From the NCBI GenBank assembly GCA_965263205.1, contig CBDHHF010000032.1:367434-431433 (forward strand): 64,000 bases of DNA. Direction: 5' to 3'. The stretch is from JBCCIM01 sp965263205. Its GTDB lineage: Bacteria; Bacteroidota; Rhodothermia; Rhodothermales; JAHQVL01. Of this stretch, positions 53,161 to 62,383 are shown piece by piece (position 1 is the stretch's first letter; each line of letters begins with the position of its first letter). The notes beneath the pieces are model-generated. The model was not told the origin of the DNA and ran no database searches. It saw only the letters and a list, made by a program, of their open reading frames with translations. The position numbers and the translations under genes were made by a program.

Positions 53161-54060
53161 TTAATCGTCTTTATTGTTGTCGGTGGCGCCATCAGCGTTT
53201 GCGTTTTCTTCAAGCGGCACGCTCATCACTGCTTTGTACACTTTAATAGAGGCGTTTACGAGCCCCATCAGCACATACGCCATGATAGAAATCAGCAGAC
53301 CAATTTGCTGCAAAAAGATGGTGAGTAATACACCAATAAAACAGGCGGCCGACTTATAGGGATGTTTGCGGATATACGCAGCAGACGGCTTTGGCAGTGC
53401 ATCAAACGGAATCGTAGAAACCATCAGGCCGGCCAATACGGCTACAAACGGAATCAGCAGCGAAAGCGAACTGATGCTGTACTCGTTAAACCACGTTGCA
53501 TCATCTACGTTCAATAACAGCGTGATAATTGCCGCAGCCTGCGCTGGAATGGGTAATCCTTTAAAAAACTCTGGCTTGTCCCCCTCTAACTCAACGCTCA
53601 CATTAAATCGCGCCAACCGTACCGCACCACAAAGAGCCGGCAATGCCGAGACAATGAGCCCAAGCAAGCCGAATTCGTTCAGGCCAAACACATACACAAA
53701 AATACCCGGTGCAACACCAAACGAAACGATATCGCTCAGCGAATCGAGCTCAACACCAAACAGACTGGTAGAATTGGTAAGTCGCGCCATCATGCCATCG
53801 AGGGCATCAAAAAACGCAGCCAGCAAAATCAGCCAGCCGGCCATGTCAAACTTGCCTTCAAATATCTGTGTGATGGCCCCAAAACCACAGAGCAGGTTCA
53901 TCAAGGTAAAGAACGACGGTACGGCTACCCGCGGAATCTGACGGCGCGACCGTGGCGACCTTGTGGCACGATAGGCGCTTATTTTCTGGCGCAATTTAGG
54001 TTGACGCTGACGCCTCGTTTTACCGCCAGATTTACGTTTTCTTCCGGAAAGTTCAGCCAT
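53161..54060 (-). CDS. pssA: CDP-diacylglycerol-serine O-phosphatidyltransferase
   Basis: 299 aa. A basic Arg/Lys-rich N-terminus (about 45 residues, unusually arginine-rich) precedes about 7 membrane helices. The CDP-alcohol phosphotransferase signature is DALDGMMARLTNSTSLFGVELDSLSD, i.e. DGxxAR-x8-G-x3-D-x3-D with Phe-Gly and the two Asp residues. GVAPGIFVYVFG and ALCGAVRLARFNV are family features. The enzyme makes phosphatidylserine from CDP-DAG and serine. An acidic C-terminus (ATDNNKDD) ends it. First gene of a three-gene leftward unit. Confidence 0.93.
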   Translation of the reverse strand: MAELSGRKRKSGGKTRRQRQPKLRQKISAYRATRSPRSRRQIPRVAVPSFFTLMNLLCGFGAITQIFEGKFDMAGWLILLAAFFDALDGMMARLTNSTSLFGVELDSLSDIVSFGVAPGIFVYVFGLNEFGLLGLIVSALPALCGAVRLARFNVSVELEGDKPEFFKGLPIPAQAAAIITLLLNVDDATWFNEYSISSLSLLIPFVAVLAGLMVSTIPFDALPKPSAAYIRKHPYKSAACFIGVLLTIFLQQIGLLISIMAYVLMGLVNASIKVYKAVMSVPLEENANADGATDNNKDD

Positions 54061-54397
54061 TTATTCTAGAGAACCAAATACTATGAATACCAGACTCTTG
54101 TTTGGGCCCAAGCGGATATTTTGTAGTACCTGTGTAGCACAGGCTATCAAAAAGGGCTACAACGTACATCACACAGTGTACAACGTCGCGATCTATACAG
54201 GTTGTGCATGGTGCAGGTTATGAACAAACCTCTCAAATTGTAGTCCAATAGCATCCGAATTAGTGGTAGCAATGGGGACACTCGCTGCCATCAGACGCGT
54301 ACGCTTCCAGCTTTCACAGCTACGCCTTTTGTTGAACTAGGGGAAAAGATAAGCAAATTGTATATCCCTTGCATTCAAGATTCTGTTAGGTTGTAAC
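54061..54397. promoter_or_regulatory. Divergent intergenic region pssA-mtaB
   Basis: 337 bp without a gene, flanked by divergent pssA and mtaB, so it must hold both promoters. Two small inverted repeats stand out: CCTGTG (54129-54134) with CACAGG (54138-54143), a 6-bp stem with a 3-base loop, and GTACA (54164-54168) with TGTAC (54177-54181). They could be operator half-sites or leader hairpins of the pssA transcript. No protein frame with credible composition was found. Confidence 0.45.
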
Positions 54398-55720
54398 ATG
54401 AACCGGGTTGCATTCTACACGCTGGGCTGCAAATTGAATTTTGCCGAAACGGGCACCATGCGTGACGCATTCATGGCGAAAGACTATGATGTGGTGCCTT
54501 TTGGTGAAGCAGCCGATATAGCCGTAATCAACACCTGTACGGTAACAGAAGAGGCTGACCGGAAATGCCGGCAAATTATCCGCCGCGCGCTCCGGGCAAA
54601 CGCAGACACATTTGTGATCGTGACAGGCTGTTATGCACAGCTTCAGCCAGAAACCATTGCCGGCATCGATGGCGTTGATGCCGTACTTGGTGCGAACGAG
54701 AAATTTCAGCTCTTCAACGTGCTTCAAGACTTCGAGAAGCGCGACCAGACGCAAGTGGCTGTCTCTTGCATTGATGACGTAAATACGTTTGGCCCAGCCT
54801 TCAGCGCCGGCGAACGCTCGCGGGCCTTCCTTAAGGTTCAAGATGGATGCGACTATTCCTGTGCATTCTGCACCATCCCCCTCGCCCGAGGAAAAAGCAG
54901 GTCGCAGTCTATCGAAGCAACCCTTGCCCAGGCGCATGACATTGCGGAGCGTGGGTACAAAGAAGTGGTTCTTAGCGGCGTCAACATTGGGCTATTTGGC
55001 GAAGATACGGGAGAGTCGCTCCTGCACCTCTTGCAACAACTGGATACCATAGAAGGGATTGAACGCTATCGCATCTCGTCTATCGAGCCTAATCTGCTCA
55101 CAAATGAAATTATCGATTTTGTAGCAGACTCTCGCGCCTTCCAGCCGCACTTCCACATCCCATTACAAAGCGGTGACGACTATGTGCTCGGCAAAATGCG
55201 TCGGCGCTACCGCCGCAATGTGTACAAGGATCGCGTTGCGCACATCAAAAAACGCATGCCGCACGCAGCGATTGGCGTGGATGTGATTGTTGGCTACCCT
55301 GCAGAAACGGAGGAGCGCTTTCAAAACACGTACGACTTCCTGCACGGGCTCCCCATCACGTATTTACACGTGTTCACCTACTCCGAGCGCCCTAACACAG
55401 TAGCCGTAGCACAACTCGACCAGGAAGAATGGGTACCCGTCCCAAAAGCAGAACGTACAAATAGAAACCGCAAGCTGCGTATTTTATCGGAGAAAAAGCG
55501 ATTGGCATTTTACCAGGCTCACGCCGGTAATACACGCCCTGTCTTGTGGGAAGCTGATCGCAAAGGCGAAGTGATGGTTGGCTACACAGACAACTATATC
55601 CGCGCCGAACAACCCTTTGATGCCGCAAAAACCAACACTATTGAACCGCTTTGCCTCGACCAGGTACTGCCATCCGGCAACATGGGCACACGAACAGAGA
55701 CCTTTGTTTCGTTACTTTAA
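54398..55720 (+). CDS. mtaB: tRNA t6A37 C2-methylthiotransferase (MtaB family)
   Basis: 440 aa. Radical-SAM methylthiotransferase with three domains: UPF0004 N-terminal domain with Cys in LGCKLNFAE, INTCTVTEEADRKC and TGCYAQL for the auxiliary [4Fe-4S]; radical SAM core with CDYSCAFCTIPLARG (CxxxCxxC) and VGYPAETEERFQNT; C-terminal TRAM-like part. CKLN is the mark of MtaB (vs MiaB). It adds a methylthio group to t6A37 of tRNAs that read ANN codons. ATG at 54398, no second gene follows closely: the ECF operon starts 177 bp later. Confidence 0.94.
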   Translation: MNRVAFYTLGCKLNFAETGTMRDAFMAKDYDVVPFGEAADIAVINTCTVTEEADRKCRQIIRRALRANADTFVIVTGCYAQLQPETIAGIDGVDAVLGANEKFQLFNVLQDFEKRDQTQVAVSCIDDVNTFGPAFSAGERSRAFLKVQDGCDYSCAFCTIPLARGKSRSQSIEATLAQAHDIAERGYKEVVLSGVNIGLFGEDTGESLLHLLQQLDTIEGIERYRISSIEPNLLTNEIIDFVADSRAFQPHFHIPLQSGDDYVLGKMRRRYRRNVYKDRVAHIKKRMPHAAIGVDVIVGYPAETEERFQNTYDFLHGLPITYLHVFTYSERPNTVAVAQLDQEEWVPVPKAERTNRNRKLRILSEKKRLAFYQAHAGNTRPVLWEADRKGEVMVGYTDNYIRAEQPFDAAKTNTIEPLCLDQVLPSGNMGTRTETFVSLL

Positions 55721-55897
55721 TGCCACATCTTAGCTTTTTTGCTGGTTTTGCTGGTGCATTAACAAATTTCTCCCTAAAACGGGAATAACCCGCACATCCC
55801 TACTGTCTAAGGCCCGAGATGTATCCACTAATTGCATTAGGTCAAAAGCACGTTGACACCTTCAGCTGCACGAAAGACAACCTCCACGGGTTCAGAA

Positions 55898-56518
55898 ATG
55901 AACACGAGGACCGGTGCGCCAATGCCGAGACAATTGAACGCTGACCAGGCTAAATCATCGGTTTCTGAAACGGATGCCGATCTGATCTCCGCTTCCAGCG
56001 CCGGCAACCAGGTCGCCTTTCGCAAGCTGGTCGAGCGGTATGAGTCGCGCGTAGCCAGCACGGTTACGGCCATGCTAGGTCATACAGCAGAAGCTGAAGA
56101 CGTCGGACAAGAAACGTTCATCCGTTTCTACCGGTCGCTCGACTCATTTCGCGGCGACGCAAGCGTTTCCACCTACCTGAACCGTATTGCTATCAACCTT
56201 TCGCTCAACGCCCTCAAGCGGAGGAAAAGATGGTTTTCACGTTTTCAGGCCACAGAGGCACTCCATATTGCCGACGAAAGCACAAACCGCAGTTCAGTGG
56301 ATAACACCGAAAAAGGGCAACTAATTCAGCAGGCAATTTTGCAGTTAAAGCCTGAATTCAGGGCCGTGATCGTCCTGCGCCTGGTAGAAGGCTATTCAAC
56401 CAGGGAAACTGCAGACTTCCTCAACTTACCCATAGGAACAGTACTTTCCCGGCTTTCACGCGCCCAGGTAAAACTGCGGGAAAAACTTCGTCCTTACTAT
56501 AGCGATGAAAACAAATAA
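55898..56518 (+). CDS. ECF-type RNA polymerase sigma factor
   Basis: 206 aa from ATG 55898 (a TTG at 55853 is in frame; ATG 55922 is also possible). Region 2: AFRKLVERYESRVASTVTAMLGHTAEAEDVGQETFIRFYRSL (a split of the family pattern), region 4: LKPEFRAVIVLRLVEGYSTRETADFLNLPIGTVLSRLSRAQ, with the helix-turn-helix for the -35. The linker has a basic patch (RRKRWFSRF). The downstream FecR-like anti-sigma overlaps by 14 bp, and a TonB receptor with an STN domain lies beyond, the FecI/FecR/FecA type of surface signalling. I did not identify its promoter. Confidence 0.92.
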   Translation: MNTRTGAPMPRQLNADQAKSSVSETDADLISASSAGNQVAFRKLVERYESRVASTVTAMLGHTAEAEDVGQETFIRFYRSLDSFRGDASVSTYLNRIAINLSLNALKRRKRWFSRFQATEALHIADESTNRSSVDNTEKGQLIQQAILQLKPEFRAVIVLRLVEGYSTRETADFLNLPIGTVLSRLSRAQVKLREKLRPYYSDENK

Positions 56519-57494
56519 ACAACTGGCTTTACTGCTTCGGTCATTCGATGATGATCTGAGTGAAAAAGAGCAAAAGCTCCTGGACATGCTGCTGGCGTCC
56601 TCCGACGAGGCCGTAGAAGCACAACAGGATCTTACAGCGCTCCGCGATGCCATACGGGAAGCAAAACCGAGTGGACAATTTCAATCTGGCTTTGCTGATC
56701 GAGTGGTGGCTGCAACAACGCAAGAACAGGAGGCCGGCCCTGCAAAAACAGCACGTATCTACACGTTACATGGCGGCACGATGCTTCGGATGGCTGCCAT
56801 GTTTATCCTCCTGGTGGGTATAAGCACAGCGCTGTGGTTTCAACCTAAAAGCTATACAGCCCCGCTCGGCCAAACCATCAATAAAATGTTACCCGACGGT
56901 TCCTCTGTGCTGCTCAGCGGAGGCTCCACCCTTGCCTACAAGCCCTTTTGGGGAAGGAAGGTCCGCCATGTCTCTCTCGCCGGCGAAGCCTTTTTTGATG
57001 TAGAATCCGGCACAAAACCATTTGTTGTAGAGACGTTCAATTCCGAGGTTCGCGTACTCGGCACCCGATTCAACGTCAAAGCCTGGCCCGAGCAAGCCGA
57101 CGTGTATACTGCTGTAATCCTCGAAGAAGGCAGCGTTTCAGTGACGGACATGCGCACGCCCGACACCGTGCACTATCTCGAACCCGATGAATCCATTGTT
57201 GTCGCAATCGACACAACGCTGCCCAAAAGCGCACTCAAGCTCCCCATTGACACAAAACTCGCATGGCGCTCCGGGGGACACACGTTTGAAAATGAATACT
57301 TGACAGACGTAGCCGCTGCCCTTGGCCGGCGCTACAACGCAAGACTCACACTTGCGGGCGATGTTGGGTTGAAACGGATCACCTACATCGAACCCCAGCA
57401 ACAAGCACTGGACGACGTGCTCACAGCGATCACACAGCCCCATGCGCTGGCTTTTCGAAAAACGGCAAACGGCTACGAGGTATTTGCTCCGTAA
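56505..57494 (+). CDS. FecR-like anti-sigma / signal transduction protein
   Basis: 329 aa. N-terminal cytoplasmic helical part (DDDLSEKEQKLLDMLLASSDEA), one membrane segment (MLRMAAMFILLVGISTAL), periplasmic FecR domain with SSVLLSGGSTLAYKP, VSLAGEAFFDVE (typical FecR LxGEAFFxV), FVVETFNSEVRVLGTRFNVKAW and a C-terminal DUF4974-like part (HTFENEYLTDVAAALGRRYNA). It holds or activates the sigma factor in response to the outer-membrane receptor. Starts 14 bp inside the sigma gene, so coupled. Confidence 0.93.
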   Translation: MKTNKQLALLLRSFDDDLSEKEQKLLDMLLASSDEAVEAQQDLTALRDAIREAKPSGQFQSGFADRVVAATTQEQEAGPAKTARIYTLHGGTMLRMAAMFILLVGISTALWFQPKSYTAPLGQTINKMLPDGSSVLLSGGSTLAYKPFWGRKVRHVSLAGEAFFDVESGTKPFVVETFNSEVRVLGTRFNVKAWPEQADVYTAVILEEGSVSVTDMRTPDTVHYLEPDESIVVAIDTTLPKSALKLPIDTKLAWRSGGHTFENEYLTDVAAALGRRYNARLTLAGDVGLKRITYIEPQQQALDDVLTAITQPHALAFRKTANGYEVFAP

Positions 57495-57569
57495 GCCAGC
57501 AATCGAGACCTAACTAGCCAAACGAGATACAAACCGCTTTCTCGCTTCTATTTCCCTACAATCCATCTT

Positions 57570-58807
57570 ATGTATAAGACGACTTATATCAACGTCCTGC
57601 TCATCAACTGCATGTGTCTGCTCGCAGCCTGCGATGCCACAAGCCAGGAAAATGATCAGGCGCCCCCTTACCAACCACCGTTTCGCCAGAGCTTGCTCGC
57701 CTGGTACAGTCTGACAACGCGTTTGGCATCGACCTATTTGCCACCCTGAGTGCCGAGACACCCGATGAGAATGTATTTATCTCTCCATTAAGTATTTCAA
57801 TGGCGTTGGGCATGGTGCGTGCCGGTGCTGATGGGACCACGCGCAGCGAAATGAATAAAACGTTGAAAAAAGACGCGCTGGATGAGGCAAGCATCAACGC
57901 TTCTTACCGATCTATTCTTGACATCCACAAACAACTGGACCCCAAAGTAGCGGTCAACCTGGCAAACAGCATCTGGTACCGCGACAATCTGGATGTACTG
58001 CCGGCATTCCTGGACACCAACGAAACGATTTTCGACGCAGAAATTGCTTCCCTGGACTTTAACAATCCTGCATCACTCGACATTATCAACGATTGGGTTG
58101 ATGACAAAACAGAAGGCAAAATCGATAAAATCATCGAGCAAATTTCGCCTCAGGATGTCATGTACCTCATCAATGCGATCTACTTCAAAGGTACCTGGAC
58201 CTATACTTTTGAGGAATCAGAAACGCGAGACGCCCCCTTTCACGGCGTGAACAACACACAAGACATCCCTTTAATGCACCTCTACAACCTGGTGCCCTTT
58301 TCTTCCAATGAAGATGTCTCTTTGATTGATCTGCCCTACGGCGACTCGCTCTACAGTATGACCCTCGTGCTACCAGCCGAGGATAAAAATCTCGACGACA
58401 TTATTGCCGGCATGGACAACAACACGTGGCATGACTGGACCAGCAACATGCAGCCCGTTGAACTCGATATTTACGTCCCTCGCTTTGAACTTACGTATGA
58501 GAAGCCGCTCAATCAGATATTGCAGGCAATGGGGATGGAAGAAGCGTTTGACGAGTCAAACGCTAACTTCTCAGGCATTCACCCCGATCTCCCGCTATTC
58601 ATTTCCCAGGTCATGCACAAATCGCTGATCGAAGTAAACGAAGAAGGTACTGAAGCAGCTGCTGTTACGGCTGTAACAATAGGTGTGACCAGTGTTGGCG
58701 AACCTGAGACACCAACCATATTTCGCGTAGATCGCCCCTTTTTGTTTACCATTCGCGAGCATCACACCGGTGCAATTCTATTCATAGGCAAGGTACTCAA
58801 CCTGTAA
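57570..58807 (+). pseudogene. Lipoprotein serpin (predicted inhibitory), split by a one-base deletion
   Basis: The start ATG 57570 gives a lipoprotein signal with lipobox LAAC (CLLAACDATSQ), which runs out of frame at about 57668 and stops at 57746-57748. The rest reads in another frame: LARLVQSDNAFGIDLFATL, NVFISPLSISMALGMV (serpin helix hD region), YLINAIYFKGTW, and the RCL hinge EEGTEAAAVTAVTIGVTSVG before RVDRPFLFTIREHHTGAILFIGKV. Adding one C to the C5 run at 57663-57667 restores a 412-aa lipoprotein serpin. The hinge has the small-residue pattern of inhibitors; the predicted P1 is near Thr-Ser in GVTSV, so elastase-like or subtilisin-like targets are possible (inference). It lies between FecR and the TonB receptor, 4 bp before the latter. 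Confidence 0.88.
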
Positions 58808-58811
58808 GACT

Positions 58812-61724
58812 GTGAAACGCATTTCGTCTCCACGTTCGTCTCTGCTGCTGCCACTTTTTGTAGCTGCCATTACGCTGACCCTGGGCGCTTTACCCGCCCA
58901 GGCACAGTCGTTTACGCGGTATTCTGTGACATTCAGAAGTATTTCGCTGAACACGGCACTGGCTGAATTTGCTCAACTTACGGGCAAAGGTGTATCGTAT
59001 GATCCGGCCGTTACGGCCAACCGCCGCGCAACGTGTGCCATCCAGGAAGCGCCGGCTGATGATGTGCTCAACTGCATCTTAGCCAGCACCGGGCTTGACT
59101 ACGTGCAACTCTCTTCCGGGACCTACGTGATCAGCGCGTCCCAGGAGCAAGAAGCCATTTACGGAACCATAGCCGGCGACGTTAGAGACATTAATTCAGG
59201 GCATCCGCTGTCGTACGCCCATATCCTGCTGGCAAGCAATGCTGACGAATTCAGTACCGTTTCCAACAGCAATGGCCAGTTTACACTCCCCCCTCTGCTT
59301 CCCGGTCGCTATTACCTGAGCACCACACACTTAGGCTATCGCGATGTGATCGACACGCTACTCGTGGTGCCCGGCCGGCATAGCTTCCGGAAAATCACCA
59401 TGGTAGAGGCCCCGATTGTGTTCAGTCCCGTTATCATCGACGGTATGCAACGCAAGGAAGCGGCTACGGCGCTGGACGAATCGTTCTTGTTAATGTCAGA
59501 TAGCATGATGGTTGGGCACCTGCATTCTAGCGAATCCGTGGTGTCGCAGGTCAACTCCGTACCAGGCGTACGCATCAACTACTCTACCGCTGACACACAC
59601 TTGCAGGGTAGCGCGGCGGGCGAGCACCAGTTCAAACTGGATGGTGTACCTATTTTCCTTCCACAACGTGCGCTGGGTATTCTGGGACCATTTAGTCCGT
59701 TTGCCCTCGAGTCAATAACAATTCACAAAACAGGGTTTGGTGTATCAGAAGGCAGCTACCTCGCCGGCGTAGTGTCTGCCAATCACAAGCTATCACGGAA
59801 TCAACAACTCGACCTGCAATTCGACCCGCTTGCGTTCAACGGCAGATATGTAAACAGCTTTGCGCTAAAGAATGCACAGAAACTGGAGGTCATGGGAGCT
59901 GTCCGCAGCAGCCTTTGGGATCTGTACCAACACCCCCAATTTCAATCAACCCTGAACCAGTGGAGCCGGCCGGACCCCTTCCTCATTTTTGGCCCTATCC
60001 GGCAGTATGAGGACATAGATCCCGGCTTTTTTGAGGATGCGCTGAACATCGCCCCCGTACCAACCACCTCAATTTCATTCTCCGACATTCACATTGCCGG
60101 CAAGTTTGAGATTTCACCGTTTTCCGCCCTTCGATTCTCTGGCTTCCGCGGCCAAAACGAGTTAACGGGATATTTACCGGGGCTATTTTCAACAGCAGAA
60201 GATAGCCTGATCCTGAACTACGGCGATGATACCGTAGAACAGAATGCGGTACTGACAACAGCCCCCCTTTCGGTATCAGATCAATACCTCTGGAAGAATA
60301 ATGCTGCCCAGTTAAACTACCATACGCTGCTCGGCAGACACACACTCTTTAACATCCAGGCGCGCGCAAGTAGCTACCAGCTCGGACAAAACTACAAGCT
60401 CGTAGACGGCTTAAACGAGATACTCGGATTAGCCGAATCGGCTGATGCTCCAGGCTTTCAACAATCATATCTCTTCCCTATTCGCCAATTGGAAGAACAA
60501 AACGAAGTGGCCGAATTTGCCATTGAAAGCAAACTCGAACACGCCTTCCATCGGCATTATGTAACAGGCGGATTCCTTATAGCGAGTACGGGTAGTAAAT
60601 CAGATATCCTCCTGCCTAGCCTGTTGTCTGAAGATGCGAGCCTGGCACTAGGCGTGGCGGCCCTTGCTGCCGGCGTAGAGCGCATTGCGTACGATACGCG
60701 CGTTGCGCGAGGCACCGCATTTGTACACGACAGAATGGATATAGGCACGTCTGCAAGCCTCGACATTGGGTGGCGGATGACGTATTTCTTCAATAGTAGC
60801 GAAGCGTTCTTCGAGCCTCGCGTGGCACTGCGGTACGATCATCGACTCAATAATGGCGGCTCTTTCGGGACAAGGACTGCTGCGGGCGTTTATCGCCAGT
60901 ACTTGCTGCAATTCGACATTAGCACGCTGAATGCCGGCACCCTCTTCCCTTCCAAGCGAATCTGGATTCCCGTTGACAGTAACATCAAGCCACCCCTGGC
61001 CTACCACTTTGCACAATCCTTTTTACTGGCACCTTCTCCTGCGCTAACCCTCAAACTGGAAGGATATGCCAAACTCCTGGACCAGACCTACACGGTTAAT
61101 TACATACCAAGTCCAACGAACAATGCAGAAGTCCGGATACTCCTCCCAAATGAAGATCTCGCACCAGAGGAATTCATTCCGGAAGCGCAAAGTATCAACG
61201 TCGGAGGAACGTTCTCCGTTGAGTGGTTTCAGGGTCCACTCTATTCACAACTGACATACGATTTCAGCCACATTAGACGCAAGGCGTCAGAACTCTTCAA
61301 CAACGAATGGACGAGTGTACCATGGAATGAGCCCCACCGTGTCAACCTGGTCCTTCAGGCAAATGTCTCGCCGGCGTTCATCTTTTCTGGACGGTTCACA
61401 GGCGTTTGGGGACGCACATGGGGATTCAGGCAGGCGTATTACGATTACTTTGGCCACAGGACCAGCACACAACTACAGCCACCATTTGATTTTGGCAAAC
61501 CAGATGATCACGTATTACCCGCTATATATCAAGTTGACCTCGGCCTGGCATACAACGTCGAAGTACGAGACAGTAACTTGCAAATCAAGTTTGACGTATT
61601 AAACGCATTTGATCGCAAAAACGTAGCTGACTGGCGCTTATTGTTTGCAGATGGGCAATTGGAGAAAGACAACAGGTATTTATACCCAAGAATTCCAAGC
61701 CTGACGTTACGATTGAGCCTGTAG
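58812..61724 (+). CDS. TonB-dependent outer-membrane receptor with STN and carboxypeptidase-regulatory-like domains
   Basis: 970 aa from GTG 58812. Signal peptide ending at AQAQ, then an STN (secretin/TonB short N-terminal) signalling domain (SVTFRSISLNTALAEFAQLTGKGVSYDPAV; residues about 35-110), a CarboxypepD_reg-like domain (IYGTIAGDVRDINSGHPLSYAHILL; about 120-200), the TonB plug (QVNSVPGVRINYS and GEHQFKLDGVPIFL, about 240-330) and a barrel ending in SLTLRLSL. The STN domain talks to FecR; the ECF sigma-FecR pair upstream makes this an autoregulated receptor. The ligand is unknown. The serpin gene ends 4 bp before it, so all four are probably one operon. Confidence 0.93.
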   Translation: MKRISSPRSSLLLPLFVAAITLTLGALPAQAQSFTRYSVTFRSISLNTALAEFAQLTGKGVSYDPAVTANRRATCAIQEAPADDVLNCILASTGLDYVQLSSGTYVISASQEQEAIYGTIAGDVRDINSGHPLSYAHILLASNADEFSTVSNSNGQFTLPPLLPGRYYLSTTHLGYRDVIDTLLVVPGRHSFRKITMVEAPIVFSPVIIDGMQRKEAATALDESFLLMSDSMMVGHLHSSESVVSQVNSVPGVRINYSTADTHLQGSAAGEHQFKLDGVPIFLPQRALGILGPFSPFALESITIHKTGFGVSEGSYLAGVVSANHKLSRNQQLDLQFDPLAFNGRYVNSFALKNAQKLEVMGAVRSSLWDLYQHPQFQSTLNQWSRPDPFLIFGPIRQYEDIDPGFFEDALNIAPVPTTSISFSDIHIAGKFEISPFSALRFSGFRGQNELTGYLPGLFSTAEDSLILNYGDDTVEQNAVLTTAPLSVSDQYLWKNNAAQLNYHTLLGRHTLFNIQARASSYQLGQNYKLVDGLNEILGLAESADAPGFQQSYLFPIRQLEEQNEVAEFAIESKLEHAFHRHYVTGGFLIASTGSKSDILLPSLLSEDASLALGVAALAAGVERIAYDTRVARGTAFVHDRMDIGTSASLDIGWRMTYFFNSSEAFFEPRVALRYDHRLNNGGSFGTRTAAGVYRQYLLQFDISTLNAGTLFPSKRIWIPVDSNIKPPLAYHFAQSFLLAPSPALTLKLEGYAKLLDQTYTVNYIPSPTNNAEVRILLPNEDLAPEEFIPEAQSINVGGTFSVEWFQGPLYSQLTYDFSHIRRKASELFNNEWTSVPWNEPHRVNLVLQANVSPAFIFSGRFTGVWGRTWGFRQAYYDYFGHRTSTQLQPPFDFGKPDDHVLPAIYQVDLGLAYNVEVRDSNLQIKFDVLNAFDRKNVADWRLLFADGQLEKDNRYLYPRIPSLTLRLSL

Positions 61725-61851
61725 TGGCGGCTAGTGATTGTGAAGGGCGCATCTTATTTTACACGAACCCCAATTGCCATACTGGCAACGACCAACGGTG
61801 TGTTGGTCTTTCACTATCCGCGGAGCAAAAAGCAATCGTTCTTCCAGACGT

Positions 61852-62355
61852 ATGGAGCATACGGAGCAAATCGAGCAATTAGCAAAAGAGGCGCTGGTTC
61901 GTTATGAACTGGCAGAAGCTGGCTGGACCTTCAGATGGGACCGAGCGAGGAGAAGATTTGGAAGCTGCGACTACGGTCGCAAACAGATTACCCTTTCGAT
62001 CCACCTGGCCAAGATCAATACCCTTGCCCAGTGTATGGATACCGTGCTGCATGAAATTGCACACGCACTTGCCGGCCAGGCCGCCGGCCACGGGCCGAAG
62101 TGGAAAGAAGCGTGCCGGCGCGTCGGTGCCCAACCTGAGCGTTGTTACACGACCGCACAAGTTAAGCAACCTCCAAGCAAGTATATCCGCTACTGCCCCA
62201 AATGTGGTCACGCAACGCCGATTTTCCGCAGAAGCAGAAAACTCTATGCCTGCGGGAAATGCTGCAAAAAGTACAACAATGGCAAGTTTTCCAGTAAATT
62301 CCTGCTAAAGACAGTAGAGCGATCACAGTATACGCCCGTCACACGCGAGGTATAA
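61852..62355 (+). CDS. SprT-like zinc metalloprotease-fold protein
   Basis: 167 aa from ATG 61852; a start at 61774 would add 26 residues of non-homologous sequence. The zinc site is HEIAH in VLHEIAHALAGQ with a distal His in GHGPKWKEACRRVG, then a C-terminal zinc ribbon: YCPKCGHATPIF and YACGKCCKKYN. SprT proteins cut DNA-protein crosslinks in eukaryotes (SPRTN); the bacterial role is less clear. No signal peptide, so cytoplasmic. Convergent with carB, ending in a terminator-like hairpin. Confidence 0.87.
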   Translation: MEHTEQIEQLAKEALVRYELAEAGWTFRWDRARRRFGSCDYGRKQITLSIHLAKINTLAQCMDTVLHEIAHALAGQAAGHGPKWKEACRRVGAQPERCYTTAQVKQPPSKYIRYCPKCGHATPIFRRSRKLYACGKCCKKYNNGKFSSKFLLKTVERSQYTPVTREV

Positions 62356-62370
62356 CGGGCGTACGGTTTT
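62331..62370 (+). terminator. Hairpin terminator between SprT-like gene and carB
   Basis: Perfect 9-bp inverted repeat TACGCCCGT (62331-62339) and ACGGGCGTA (62355-62363) with a 15-base loop that contains the stop of the SprT-like gene, followed by CGGTTTT. It is in the right place to stop the forward transcript; the opposite side has a T-run only at the far end. Confidence 0.5.
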
Positions 62371-62383
62371 CTAACCAGACTTT

